NCBI GenBank assembly: GCA_963995525.1
Contig: OZ023210.1
Location: 23,613,021-23,677,020 of the forward strand
From: Escarpia spicata
Taxonomy: Eukaryota > Annelida > Polychaeta > Sabellida > Siboglinidae
Direction of reading: 5' to 3'
DNA length: 64,000 nucleotides
In this document: positions 22,403 through 34,205 of the stretch, piece after piece
Position numbering within the stretch: the first letter of the stretch is position 1
Layout of the letters: each line of letters begins with the position of its first letter
Made by a program: the position numbers and the translations under genes
The notes under the pieces: generated by a model
What the model saw: only the letters and a program-made list of their open reading frames with translations
Database searches by the model: none
Told to the model about the DNA's origin: nothing

Positions 22403-22737
22403 ATGTTATATTTAATACCACCCGATGTCAGACCAGTCGATCGATACACTCTGTAGTGAACATTTGCTTCGCGTCTCGCGAGCAATGCAACATTGGGGTG
22501 ACTGGATATTCAGCATTTCAACCCTAAAACCACGCAATGCAACTCGATGCCTTTGCAGCTAACATCAATGAATGCAACTGCAGTTAACACTGGATGTTGT
22601 TGGTAACACACATCACAGCACTGTCCTTTTTATAGAACAACTGAACGGCGCCATTTAAAAGTCATGATTTGATTTCAGCTATATTTTGTGTATCGTTTAG
22701 AAGTGTTGTTACTGTGCTGTTAGGCCACATCGATGAA
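22403..22737. other. No gene seen
   Basis: Anonymous. Confidence 0.4.
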
Positions 22738-22866
22738 GCGTGTGCGTGTGCGTGCGTGTGTGCGTGCGCGCGTGTGTGCGTGCGTGCGTGTGTGTGTATG
22801 TGTGTGCATGCGCGTGCGTGCGTGCGTGCATGGATATGTATCTGCGTGTGCGTATGCGTGTGCAGT
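22738..22866 (+). repeat. GT/GC alternating microsatellite
   Basis: A 130-base run of TGTGCG, TGCG and TG units. Alternating purine-pyrimidine sequence of this kind can adopt Z-DNA. The apparent Cys/Val and His/Thr frames are artefacts. Confidence 0.9.
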
Positions 22867-25382
22867 CTGTGTGAGAATATACGTAAAGTAATCCATCCTA
22901 GTTCATACAGCAAAATATGTACGTAACTACGTCCGTAGGTTAATCCACAGAAGTCCATCCTAGAAAGCAGGCAAGCATTTGTGTCGCAACTTTCCATCTC
23001 TCCGCTTGCGGGTACCCCCGTAAAGTATGCCTACATCCGAAGTCGTTTTGATTAACGTCGTTCCCAGTAACACCGTCGCAGTTCCCACTCACACACATAT
23101 ATTTAGACGTTATACACGTTTGCACTACGCAACTCTGCAGCTATTTCTGAACTCCACAAACACCCGATTTATACGAGTTCCAGTACTCCGTAAACACCGC
23201 AGGGCCTAAGTCAAGTAGGCAGCTTTTTCTGACTGACTCTCTCTCCTAAGTGGATGTTAATTCAACCTTGCGTTCTTTCGCCTTGTAAATTCGTTTCAGC
23301 TCGACTATCTGTATATCTCGTGCATGGATGCGTGTTTGTGAGTAAACATGGCAAGTTCCCGTGCGTGTGCTATGGAATTTATAGAGTCCACTATAAATCG
23401 TTCAAAAAGTTCACATCTTGTATAGGAACGGTGTTTTAGTTGTTAAGTGATAGGGCGGTGATTGTTGTGAATAATAAAACAATTGTGAAAATGGTAATAA
23501 CACAGTTTCTGTCGCGCCGAAAAACAACAGCTTGAAAACCGAAGCACAGAGGGTCAGATAATCCGAAAATCGGTGTAAAATTGTAATCATTTTCAAAGTA
23601 AAGACTAAATCGGTATAGACGGGTAAGGAGGGTCAGCGTGGGTCATGTGATATCTTCAGATTACTGCAACATTCACTGTACCTTATTTCCTAAAGAGCTA
23701 CCACTGCTCGTTTCTGGCATGTGATCAATGCAAATTGCCTTGTGCTTTTGTAGGAATAATCATATCGGCCCACACATATGTTCACTATTCTGAAACAGGT
23801 ATATATATATATAGGCTTACACCAGCTGCTGCAAGGTCATTGCTGGATACAGCGCCGGGGATATCTTGGTGAGTCCACACGTGTGTGCGGTTCTTCGTAG
23901 GTCTTCGTTTGTTCCGTACTCTGACGTCTGATCCCGCGAATCACGGATGATTGCGTGACTTCTGTGATGAGGACACGGTTGGAAGTTGTTGAAATTACAT
24001 TAATGTATTTTCAACAATATTATATACAGACATCTTAGGATCGTGTTCGTCACAGGATGATTCTGGTCGCAGGATCCAGTCGGTTCTCCGGTGATTAGAT
24101 CTTCAGATTCAGAATAAAATGTTAAAAACTCATGATTTCGGATTCCAGCATCTCTTGTTATTGGTGCTTCATAGTCATAAAAAATCCCCTGGGTAGAAAC
24201 AGGCAGACACGTTTAACCTTCAGCACTACGCATGTATTTATTGGAGCAAATCGAGAACAAGCAGGTGCGAAGAATGCGTTAATGGCCTCTGCCATCGGTG
24301 CATTTCCTCGATTCAGCCGTCTGGCAAGTGTTGCTAACTAGGCTTTACCAGTCTTATTAAAGCATATTAGTTCTTTCCTTGTTTCAGGTTGTCGCTGCTG
24401 TACGTGTATGGCGTTGCTGCGCTGTCAATGTGTATGTAGGAATGGGAGACCTTTACGCATAGCCCGAGGCGTACCTGGTATAGAGGTCCATACATGATTA
24501 TTGATTAAACAATCTTCGTCTGTAAATGTCCGAAACGAACGTCATGATCAAGTAAAGGCGATCCACTCTCCAACACTTTGACGGGCGTTGGTGAGAATTC
24601 ATTCATTAGGAATACATCTAGAATGTAGCTATGCACCAGGTGTGCGTCTTCTACAACGCGCATAGCCAGGTCGAGGCAGGAACTAGCAAGAAAGTCGTCA
24701 ATGACGTCCTTTGTGTTAATGTAGGAACAGGTAGGAGAAACAATTAACTTGATTACTACATGTTAGGAAAGCCGTCGGTAATGCTATTTTAATCATCAGT
24801 AGCCAAATATACTGTTTGTGGAACTAGCATAAGTGTAAAAGAAAACGAGAGGAATGGTGAGAGAAGATGAGTGAAAGTCGTGCCTTGAGCGACGAATAAC
24901 AAATTATAGGCAATGAACAATGAGCCGGAGAACTGAGCCAACGAACAGTAATCACAATATTCGAGAAGGAATGCGACTTGAAGACAAAATGGATACCAAC
25001 AACCACCAACGTTGCCTTCTTATGCAGGTGCAATCTAATATCGAAATCATCCTTTTCTACAGACGTCTGTTACAATCAGTAATGTCATAATCAACCAGTA
25101 ATGATCCCTGTCAAACGCGTGCATGTCACATTATCTTATTCCCGAGTCGTCCGTGTAATATCTGCCATCAAATACCATGTTACGTAATGTTTGTACCGCA
25201 GTATCCCATGGAAGACTCCCGCACTTCAGCTCACCACAAAAGGTTACACCGAGGATAATGTCAATGGTCAACTGGGCCTGTAACCTGACAATGTTGCGGG
25301 TGCGGAAAAAAATATTTGAAGGCCCAACAATCCCTGCGATCACGCCACTGCTGGCATCTTACAAACCAGTTATAATTAGATA
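22867..25382. other. No gene or repeat recognised
   Basis: Two and a half kilobases of anonymous DNA with frames under 95 codons and no domain. A short TA run is at about 23801-23812. Confidence 0.35.
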
Positions 25383-25572
25383 TATATATATAATTATAAC
25401 TATATATGCATATATATATACATACATACATACATACATGCATACCTACCTACATACATACATACATACATACATACATACATACATACATACATACATA
25501 CATACATACATACATACATACATACATGCATACATACTTACATACATACATGCATACATACATACATGCATA
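25383..25572 (+). repeat. TA then (CATA)n microsatellite
   Basis: A (TA)n-rich start (25383-25420) passes into about 150 bases of (CATA)n with single-base variants such as CATG and CCTA. Confidence 0.9.
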
Positions 25573-27299
25573 TGCAAGCTGCAGATTGCACTGCGCCTTC
25601 CTCTGATACGCGAAGAACAGCAGATTGCCCACGCATCTGCAAATGACACAATTGGTCCTTGGCTATTAAATTGCGCAATCTGCAGATTATGTTGCGCAAT
25701 CTACACCAATACGCCCCCAGACATCGACCAGTTACCTCATGAGTCTTATAACGTGATGACGATACAGAGCGTAGGTAACGGTAAACAGAAGCCAGTTCAA
25801 TATTAAAGTTTCATATTTCGTTTTCACATACTGTGGAGTTTTCGTAAACGATCATCCAGTTATCAAAAGACGAGACTTTTGCATATGTCGACTAATCATA
25901 TATCAGCGTTGAGACGCTGTGCTACTCAGACATGTAAAGTTGTAAACCACACTATGCAGTTGATATTCGATGCTCGCATGATGAGTTTTGGCGGAGGTTG
26001 CCTCTTGCATAGGCTACAAATAAAAGATTTTTGTATTTTTATGATGATGATATACGGGCAGATAATTTGCTTGAAGCTTCAATTTGTTGCATAGTTCTCG
26101 AATATCTATAAACGAGTCCGCAGTAAGACCCGAACAACTGGTCCACAATATGTTGCGCAAGTAAGTCCTACGGGTTTTCCTCGCGGAGTTCAGCTTAGCG
26201 AGGTTAATGCGTGCACCATCCAATCCGGAGTAAACGGTGTAAAAAACACACTCTTTTCACACCTGATCTACCGGAGAACATATTGTACAGAGCTTCCTCC
26301 AGTGAAGATGTCAGTGTTTCCGTTCCTGTGTGAGTGTATTTTACTGCGGATGAACAGCAAAGGGGCCGTCGAATAAAGACAGTTAGTTTGCCACAGGCCC
26401 TCTGCGTACATGCAAATTGGAAATTAGCGACGAATTTCATAACTAATAGTTTCATCTTGTGCGGCCTTTGAAAACACAAATTGCGTTATTGTGTAAGATG
26501 CCCACATTATGTTTATTAGCATATTCTTTATTAGTAAATGTGTGGAATGGTAACGGTTAATGGTTAAATTACAGAAATGGCAACGCAGATAATTAAGACA
26601 GACACTTCAAAAGGTTAACGAAACGAGCTCGAAGCGTTATGAATAATTGTTATGACAGTGTCTAGGCGCCTGTAGATAGACTGAAGATAGGAAAGTATTG
26701 ACTGGATATTTCACATAACACCCTTAAAGCGACCTTTTCTGTTCCGTGATTCAGAATGACCCTCTAAAATAAGAGGTGATAACAGCACGAGGGGAGTTTG
26801 CAGAATCAACTACACTTCTTCCAACTTTCAACATAATGGTGGGAAAACGTCTACTTCAAAGAACTATTCCCGGAATGTGTGGTCATCCAGTCTTCCTTCA
26901 CCAATGTTGATAATAGCTGCATGGTGGTTATATGTTGAATGTTTTGTATACAAACTGTACGTTTTGTCGGCGCAACATTCAAATTACGAACAGTGTTTCA
27001 GTCTTATTAAACGTAATTAGGGAGGTACTATACATATTTTCATTTCTTAAGAATGTTATATTAATAAATATGTGTAAATGAAGAACAAGGTCGGTTTAAG
27101 ATATTTTGTCAGATGTACACGTCAGTAAAATTGCAATGTCATGTTATCGTGCATACATACAAGGGACGTACGTGCGTTATTTCGAACGCTCGTTTTTATT
27201 TGTGATACTGTTGTGATACAGCTTGAAATGGGTATGTACCACAAGCAGAAGATGACGTCAACTGATCTATAATAGCGCATGCTGATGTTGACGCTTGTA
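25573..27299. other. No gene recognised
   Basis: Anonymous. A 91-codon minus-strand frame at 26204-26479 shows no motif. Confidence 0.35.
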
Positions 27300-27384
27300 A
27301 GAAAGTTGGTGAGCGGTGTAGACAGAAAACTTTGAATTCCTGTGTTATCGCCCTGTGTTATCGCCCACCGTCGCATGTGAGGAA

Positions 27385-28607
27385 ATGACTTCGATCAGAA
27401 AAGAGAAGTGCTCAGGTTGTGACCGGCGGCGTGCCGATGTCACCCTGAGGATATCTGACGATCGTCTCTGTCAGGAATGCGAAGACGTCAACAGAGCAGC
27501 CTGTGAGGGTCGGGTTGACAAGCCCAGTGCCGACGGCAACGAGCTCCGAAGCTGTGATGTCCCTCACCCTGAAACCGGGTCTGAGAGTATGATTCCAGAC
27601 TGCCCGAAGTCGGTAATACGTAGTGAGCTCCTGTGCTACGTGCTCAATAAGATGGATCTGATCGTCCATGACGCACTTGTAAAGTTGTGCGTGGACTTCT
27701 ACGACACCAAGGTGATCGAAGAGGTCAAACGAACATTGTTCAGTTGTGCCGCGGTGATTGACATGGGTGTGAGGCACCAGCGAAGACAAGGTCCTAGCAA
27801 GGACAAGAGCAACATGGAAGATATTATCCTGGTCTTCCACAAGTGCTCCAGCAGCAGGGGGCTCCCTGAATTTGTTGCCAGTGACTTGTCATGCCTGCGA
27901 CCTCTTGACATGAACAACATCGACTTGCCCACTTGCTGCATGAATTCCAGGGCATGCGTGCTGAAATGGCAAAGATGAGAGGAGACATCCAGCAGTGCAA
28001 ACAGGCGAGTGCTCCTCAGCGTGATTAACCGTGGTCGAAACGTGACACAGCAGTGGAAAAACCTGTGTCCGTGGTGGTCAATTTGCCCTTACCTTCGGAA
28101 ACGAAGAAATATCGCCTCCAAGATTGTGATCTGCCAGTGAAAACAAGGCCAAAGCCACCTCTGCTTGCGAAGAAGACCAAGAATGATCAGTGTTCAGCAG
28201 CCGCTGAAGCTGAGGCGCATGTACACAACAATGATGACAGCAGACACAGTGACCCGACTGGGAAGGTCACCGAAGGTTTCACTTTAGTGTCTCGGAAACG
28301 AATGCAAAAGAAGAGGCCAAAAGTGGTCATTGGTACAGGCCGAGTATCAGCACTGAAAGCAAAATCCGGACGATTTGTTTCAGTGTTTGTGTCTAGGCTA
28401 GATCCCAGTACCACTGAACGTGATCTAGAACAGTTTGTGATGGACACGCATAAGTTAGCAGCAAAATGCAGTCAACTGAAAACAAAGCACAACAGCTATG
28501 CGTCATTCAGGGTTGAAGTAGTGTGTGAATATGTAGCCGACTTCTACAGTCCTGAGAAGTGGCCTACAGGGGTCTACCTCAGGAAGTTCTTCAACCAGAG
28601 AGCTTAA
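27385..28607 (+). pseudogene. LINE ORF1 protein (zinc finger, coil, RRM-like)
   Basis: I take the start as the Met at 27385 (MTSIRKEKCSGCDRRRAD). The N-terminal zinc motif is C-x2-C...C-x2-C (CSGC, then LCQEC), like the PHD/treble-clef fingers of LINE ORF1 proteins. After a shift near 27915 the frame reads HLLHEFQGMRAEMAKMRGDI, a likely short coiled coil. A TAA at about 28024 interrupts it. The C-terminal half resumes with VEKPVSVVVNLP and ends in a segment (FVSVFVSRLDPSTTERDLEQF, about 28374-28436, through YSPEKWPTGVYLRKFF) that resembles the RRM-like and C-terminal domains of LINE ORF1 proteins. ORF1p binds element RNA and chaperones target priming. Two lesions only: one frameshift and one stop. 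Confidence 0.75.
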
Positions 28608-28609
28608 AC

Positions 28610-29356
28610 ATGGCCGTCAACTTTATAAGTTTCAACTGTAATGGTTTCAAGAGTTTTGAACCCTACATTAATGAACTACTATCGAAATGTGATATTCTCT
28701 GTTTACAAGAACTAATGTTGACTAAACAGGAATGTACTTTATTGAACAGTTCTCACTGTGATTGTTATGGTTATGGTGTTTCACCAGTTGATGCCTCATT
28801 AGGTGTCATGACGGGTCGCCCTTACGGTGGAGTAGAATTTATGTGGAAAAAACATTTAGATGCAAGCATTACTATAATTGAATGTGAATATGACTGGATA
28901 TGTGGTATTAAAATATGTGACTGTAGGAAAGAATATTTTCTGCTGAATGTATATTTACCATACGAGTGCGACGACAACCTGGATGATTATAATGACTGTC
29001 TAGCAAAACTTAATGTTGTTGTTGAAAATATCAACATTACATGCATTACTGTTACATGCATTACAGGTGATTTCAATGCCAATCTTTCTCAACAATCTAC
29101 GTTTGGTGATGTTTTGCAGAATGTTTGCAGTGATAATAATCGTGATAGTGTAGACTTAGGGATCCTCTCAGCGGACACATATACTTATGTTAGTCCAGCA
29201 CGGGGCACCACATCATGGCTAGATCATGTGATATGCACGTATGATGCTAAAGACTGTACAACAGATATAAAGGTTATGTATGATTGCATCTTTTCGGATC
29301 GTCATCCAATGCTAGGCAGAGTCAACCTTCCCAAGGTCATGATAATATCAGTGTGA
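28610..29356 (+). pseudogene. AP-like endonuclease domain of LINE ORF2
   Basis: The start Met at 28610 lies two bases after the ORF1 stop. The frame opens with VNFISFNCNGFKS (the NCNG block), then DILCLQELMLT with the catalytic Glu, RPYGGVEFMWKK, FLLNVYLPYEC, TGDFNAN and WLDHVICT, and finishes with FSDRHPMLGRVN, carrying the terminal Asp-His pair. All key catalytic blocks of an AP-like LINE endonuclease are present, so this 248-codon piece could be well preserved. The frame is lost at about 29330, where the sequence joins the RT in another frame, probably after a deletion of the EN-RT linker. Confidence 0.85.
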
Positions 29357-30582
29357 CGTGGCAAGAGCTCTACAGCCACATTTTTAACATCGTGAAAGGT
29401 GGTAGTTGTAAAGAAATGCATGTCGATTTATGCAGGGACAACTCTGTTTTTGATCCAACAATGATTGTCACGGCGTGTGAAATTGAGGAAATTATTAAGG
29501 ACCTCTCGTATAATAAGTCCCCTGGACTAGACAGTATTAGCAGTGAACACATGAAATTTGCTAGTCGACAACTACCAGTATTACTGTCTTTACTAATGTC
29601 TACAATTCTAATCCATGGGTACGTACCCAAATTGCTGCTAAAATCTGTCATTGTTCCTATCATCAAGGATAAGAATAAACGTATCAGTGATAAGACTAAC
29701 TACCGACCGATATGCTTATCAAATGTATTCACGAAGGTTGTTGAAAAAGTACTGTATAGTTGTATGCAGACTTGGTTGCAAACTACCTGCAATCAATTTG
29801 GTTTTAAACCGAAACATGGTACAGAAATGTGTGTATTTTTGCTAAAGGAGCTCATAAGGTACTATATAACACATGGTTCTTGTATGTAGCCTTTCTGGAT
29901 GCATCCAAGGCCTTTGACAGGGTGAACCACGTCAAGCTATTCTCAAAACTATTTATGCTTGGTGTTCCCAGTTGGATGATAACAGTAATGTGTCAGTGGT
30001 ATTGAAATCAGTCATTGTGTGCAAGATGGGGTTCAGTGTTCTCTAACTTCTTTTCTGTCAATAATGGTGTAAGACAGGGTGGTATGCTATCCCCATTATT
30101 GTTTAATGTATATATTAGTGACCTCGGTGTGTCACTTTCGAGACTACCAGTGGGTTGTTGTAGTGGTAACATCATCATTAATCACAAAGGACCTTAATGG
30201 CATGTGCAATGTTTTGCTTAGAACATTTAATTTTTGTTCTAAGCAAGTTAAAAATAAGTTATTCTCTTGCTATTGTAGTAATGTGTATTTGCGCTCATTA
30301 TGGGTTAAATATAGAAAGTTGTCATTTCAGCATTTCATTGTATCTTACAATAATGCATACAGGATCTTACATAACCTGCCTGTGAGATGCAGTGCAAGTA
30401 TCATGTTTGCCACTGCGGTTGTTGACAGTTGTAACACTCGTATTAGAAAATGCATTTACAGTTTAATGAGCAGGTTATCAATTTCCACCAACTTAATTGT
30501 ACAGTGCACTCTTAACAGTGATGTATATACCACTTCTGCATTACACAGAACATGGATAGGTGCATTATATAATATTTTGTAG
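29330..30582 (+). pseudogene. Reverse transcriptase of LINE ORF2, YxDD deleted
   Basis: Blocks in order are as follows. IEEIIKDLSYNKSPGLDSIS is at 29480-29540. LLKSVIVPIIKDKNKRISD, KTNYRPICLSNVFTKVVEKV and FGFKPKHGTEMCVFLLKELI follow. After a shift at about 29886 comes VAFLDASKAFDRVNHVKL (motif A). A stop then interrupts (MCQWY*NQ). Next is VNNGVRQGGMLSPLLFNVYI (motif B, about 30060). The catalytic YADD region that should follow is gone: the reading passes to NIIINHKGP and then straight to the C-terminal FCSKQVKNKLFSCYCSNVY, LWVKYRKLSFQHFIVSYNN and ALHRTWIGALYN at about 30582. The element cannot reverse transcribe. Confidence 0.85.
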
Positions 30583-30642
30583 TTGTGCTTAACTCATTAT
30601 TGGGTATTCTTTTTATAATTATGCACATATTCAATTACTTTA

Positions 30643-31016
30643 CTATGGACGTACTGTATGCTACGATGTACCTTCACTATGGACGTACTGTATGCTATGA
30701 TGTACCTTCACTGTGGACGTACTGTATGCTATGATGTACCTTCACTGTGGACGTACTGTATGCTATGATGTACCTTCACTGTGGACGTACTGTATGCTAT
30801 GATGTACCTTCACTGTGGACGTACTGTATGCTACGATGTACCTTCACTATGGACGTACTGTATGCTATGATGTACCTTTACTATGGACGTACTGTATGCT
30901 ATGATGTACCTTTAATATGGACGTACTGTATGCTACGATGTACCTTCACTGTGGACGTACTGTATGCTATGATGTACCTTCACTATGGACGTACTGTATG
31001 CTATGATGTACCTTGA
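30643..31016 (+). repeat. 34-bp minisatellite, 11 copies, in LINE 3' region
   Basis: The unit starts CTATGGACGTACTGTATGCT and ends GATGTACCTTCA, with copies beginning at 30643, 30677 and on to 30983 at exactly 34-base spacing. Variation is limited to a few positions (CTATGG/CTGTGG, CTACGATG/CTATGATG, CTTCA/CTTTA). Because 34 is not a multiple of three, an 89-codon frame running through it cycles three peptides and is not a gene. Confidence 0.95.
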
Positions 31017-31287
31017 TGTCTGAAATAAATGTTTATTATTATTATTATTATAGATACAAACCAATTTTATATATCAACATGTGTTCCTCGTTGGCTTACT
31101 GACCGTATTAGCACACATTCGGTTTATTCGCTCTAATTTACCTTTAACCCAAACCGGTAATGGTTGGGGCTAGCAATAGTTATAAACTAGTTCAGATGAG
31201 TACTGCACTTTTTCTAGGGGCTTGACGATATCGCTTGAGCTTATTTAGATGAAAAATAAAACAGCTCTGCCCACAGTTTGATTTAAA

Positions 31288-31545
31288 AGTAAAGTAAGTT
31301 TGTATATAACGCAGTATCCAGTCCTTAGGACTGCTCAACGCGCTTTACACTTTATCGAACACCATCTCGACTTCTCTGGGAAGCATTCAGCCACGCTGCA
31401 ATTAATGCGCGAATACTATTCGTACACAGATATCCACCACTGTCTATATCCAGGTACTCATTCATATAGCTGAGTGAACTGAAGCAATGTAAAGTAAACG
31501 GATTTGCCCCAGGTTCGACACCGCCACACAGGATTCGAACCCAGA
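31288..31545 (-). mobile_element. SINE-1 copy, nearly full length
   Basis: On the plus strand this is the tail (ACGCAGTATCCAGTCC, 31311 onward), AACGCGCTTTACAC, the CACCATCTCGACTTCTCTGG block, TATCCAGGTACTCATTCAT and the box B complement GGATTCGAACCC at 31531. The tRNA head is truncated after box B by a purine-rich run. Confidence 0.85.
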
Positions 31546-31552
31546 GTAGGGG

Positions 31553-31640
31553 GAGGGAGAGAGTGCAAGATGGAAGGTGAAAGCGAGAGGGGAGAGTGAG
31601 AGGGAGAGAGAGAGAGAGAGAGGGGGGGGGGGTTGAGGGA
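31553..31640 (+). repeat. Purine-rich GA/GGGA tract
   Basis: Imperfect GA repeats with an (AG)n core at about 31600-31621 and a G10 run. Confidence 0.85.
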
Positions 31641-31651
31641 GGGAGCTGTGG

Positions 31652-32030
31652 CGTAGTGTATAGTGCAATTATCATTATGAACATAGGCATTCATATTTCT
31701 TTGTGAGGGAAAAGGTTGGCTATTGAACACACATGAATGTCAAATGGACTGTAATTGTTGTGAAATACCACTGCTTACGCTCGTGTAATTACGGGTTAAA
31801 CTGATATGTCATATGCAAGCAATATGCATTAGCGTGGATTGATGGCTCGCGGTAGCGCGCTAGCGTAGTAGGTAGAACATACGACTCGCAATCGAGAGAT
31901 TCCGGGTTTTAATTCTCCTGCAGCCGTTTCAAAGCTTGGACATTTTCGTTCACTCCGCGTGGCCTCAGTTCATTCAGTTGTACAAACAAGAACCTGGCTA
32001 TAAACAGCGAGGATATAGTAATTACGAGTT
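31652..32030 (+). repeat. Direct duplication, left copy (about 370 bp)
   Basis: The sequence from AGTGTATAGTGCAATTATCA to AGTAATTACGAGT recurs at 33399-33772 with roughly one mismatch in fifteen to twenty bases. It contains a SINE-1 head (31847-31990) plus about 190 bases of flanking DNA, so it is a duplication or a longer composite repeat and not only a SINE. Confidence 0.9.
31847..31990 (+). mobile_element. SINE-1 head (tRNA-like plus central block)
   Basis: A box A-like CTAGCGTAGTAGGTAG (31859-31875) and a box B-like GGGTTTTAATTCTCC (about 31904) are followed by the central phrase TTCGTTCACTCCGCGTGGCC and GAACCTGGCTATAAACAGC. No tail is visible. Confidence 0.7.
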
Positions 32031-33398
32031 TTGCCGTTGTTACGTTCCGTCGGAGAGAGCGAGCTACATGCTTACTGATGCACATGGCATTTGCGTCCTT
32101 TAATTACAGTAACTTGTCTATAGTTTGCTACGCAGGGGCAATGGACGCGTTGACCGCTGTTGTTTCCCCGCGCATGCGGCGTGATGATCAGCTGACTATT
32201 GATTGTATGTAATTATGTATATGTTATTATCTCCAAAGGTCAACACCTTCGTGCAATATTTGGTCTTCTTCAGCTACCTAATCGAGTGATCTGACATCTG
32301 GTCTGAAGCTAATTGAAAGCTTCATTTTGGCTGTAAGAGTTTTGAGATGAGGCGAGCGATCCGAAGACGTTGTGACCACATCGGGAACAACACTGAAGAA
32401 CGGGGGCCGATATGAAAATGGAAAATGGACAGTTTCAGCTATACGTTCTTCGCTCTACGTATCGCTAATTCCGTAACCTATAGGCGCTGACGTCAGCAGA
32501 ATGTGTCGTTCCTTGCGTTTCGCGCTTAAAGGTACGCACACATAAATACGGATAGAATAGCACCCTTAAGTGACTACGCTACTTCTTCTTTTAGACATTA
32601 TTTCGCAACATTCATGTGTTCGTTTTATGCACGATGTAAGGTAGGTATCCAAGAATTCGACTTTTGCGCTTGGCGGGCTATATCACACCGCTTCAAACAA
32701 ATAGCTCAAACAACATTGCGTATGAGATAAGTTGCGTTTCTTCGCAATTTGTTAAGTGTTGCGATACAGTTGGAGCTTCGAAGTTATAACTGAAATCTAA
32801 TACCGGAAGGCAAATCAAAAATGGCCAGAGCTATATCAATCAATCAACGACATCCGTACGCACACAACGTCGTGGAATGATATCCCCGTGTACGCACGAC
32901 GTACGCATATGGTACGCTTATGGTTTGACCCCTAAGCTTACGCACAAATAGGCCATTTGTCATTTCATGAACCTAGAAATGTTCTATCCTATGAACTTGT
33001 TTGTTGATTTGTACTCATATGGGGTCCCAGAACAAATTCAGCTTGGTCGCCCAAACGGCAACTTTGGGCAACTCTGGTAATTTGCATAAATCCAAGATGG
33101 CTACTGGGCGATATCTTGAAAATTTAACTTAGAATTATGTATAATACCTCTTTTAAGGGGTGTTGAGGTGCGTAGAATCAATTTTTCTGATGTTATTTTT
33201 TTTATTCAAGGTCAAGATCAGACGCTGAAGGTCAAATGTTTGATTTCTCGTGGACAATGAATGGAAACTTCTACTAATCTATATTTTAGTTTATTCATGC
33301 ACATAAATGGATAATCTTACAATATTTGAGACATTTGTTCGTGAGAAAAAGCAGTAATCAGTCATATTTGAAACACATAGTCACATCTGCTACAATTA
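32031..33398. other. No gene seen
   Basis: Anonymous. The phrase AAATCCAAGATGGCTAC near 33089 resembles part of the inverted-repeat arms at 41650-41670 and 42460-42480 but too briefly to call an element. Confidence 0.35.
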
Positions 33399-33772
33399 GT
33401 GTATAGTGCAAATATCATTTGAACATGGCATTCATATTTCTTTGTGAGGGAAAAGGTTGGGTATTGAACACATCTGAATGTCAAATGGACTATAATGGTT
33501 GTGAAATACCACTGCTTACGCGTGTATAATTACGGGTCAAGCTGATATGTCATATGCAAGCAATATGCATTAGCGTTGATTGATGGCTCGCAGTAGCGCG
33601 CTAGCGTAGTAGTTAGAACATGCGACTCGCAATCGAGAAATTCCGGGTTTTAATTCTCCTGCAGCTGTTTCAAAGCTTGGACATTTTCGTTCACTCCACG
33701 TGGCCTCAGTTCATTCAGTTGTACAAAAAAGAACCTGGCTATAGACAGCGAGGATATAGTAATTACGAGTAC
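33399..33772 (+). repeat. Direct duplication, right copy; includes SINE-1 head at 33590-33740
   Basis: This copy of 31652-32030 is 1.75 kb away in the same orientation, with the same internal order and the same SINE-1 head. Its right limit is AGTAATTACGAGT at about 33770. Confidence 0.9.
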
Positions 33773-34005
33773 AAATAGTCTACATGCAATAATTGTAGCG
33801 TGGCTGAGAAGTTGAGATTGTGCTCGAACGAACAGGTCTGTCTGAAGGTGAAACATAGTTGCCTAATTTGTATACTCGCACGCATGCTTACACGCGCACA
33901 CGCGTACACAACACATAAAACACATTAATACAATAATCATCACACACATTGTATCAGAAGTTTCCCTTCCCACAGCAATTATGTCTTTACGTTTTTATTT
34001 AATGT

Positions 34006-34205
34006 NNNNNNNNNNNNNNNNNNNNNNNNNNNNNNNNNNNNNNNNNNNNNNNNNNNNNNNNNNNNNNNNNNNNNNNNNNNNNNNNNNNNNNNNNNNNNNN
34101 NNNNNNNNNNNNNNNNNNNNNNNNNNNNNNNNNNNNNNNNNNNNNNNNNNNNNNNNNNNNNNNNNNNNNNNNNNNNNNNNNNNNNNNNNNNNNNNNNNNN
34201 NNNNN
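34006..34205. other. Assembly gap, 200 N
   Basis: Exactly 200 undetermined bases. A round number such as this is usually a placeholder between scaffolded contigs, so real distance and content are unknown. Confidence 0.99.

Larger units (their letters stand above)
27300..31052 (+). mobile_element. Two-ORF LINE with minisatellite 3' end
   Basis: The most complete element of the window. ORF1 (about 27385-28607) is followed after two bases by ORF2 with endonuclease (28610-29356) and reverse transcriptase (to 30582). A 34-bp minisatellite (30643-31016) sits in the 3' region, and the element ends GTCTGAAATAAATG plus a (TTA)n tail at about 31050. The 5' boundary is uncertain. The organisation is that of CR1/L2-type or related LINEs. 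The frames carry several lesions. Confidence 0.85.

Noticed and set aside
25177..25806. 209-codon frame with Thr-Tyr-Ile-His repeats
   Set aside because: Runs through the (CATA)n microsatellite; flanks have no domain.
30747..31016. 89-codon repetitive frame
   Set aside because: 34-bp minisatellite read through; peptides rotate through three frames.
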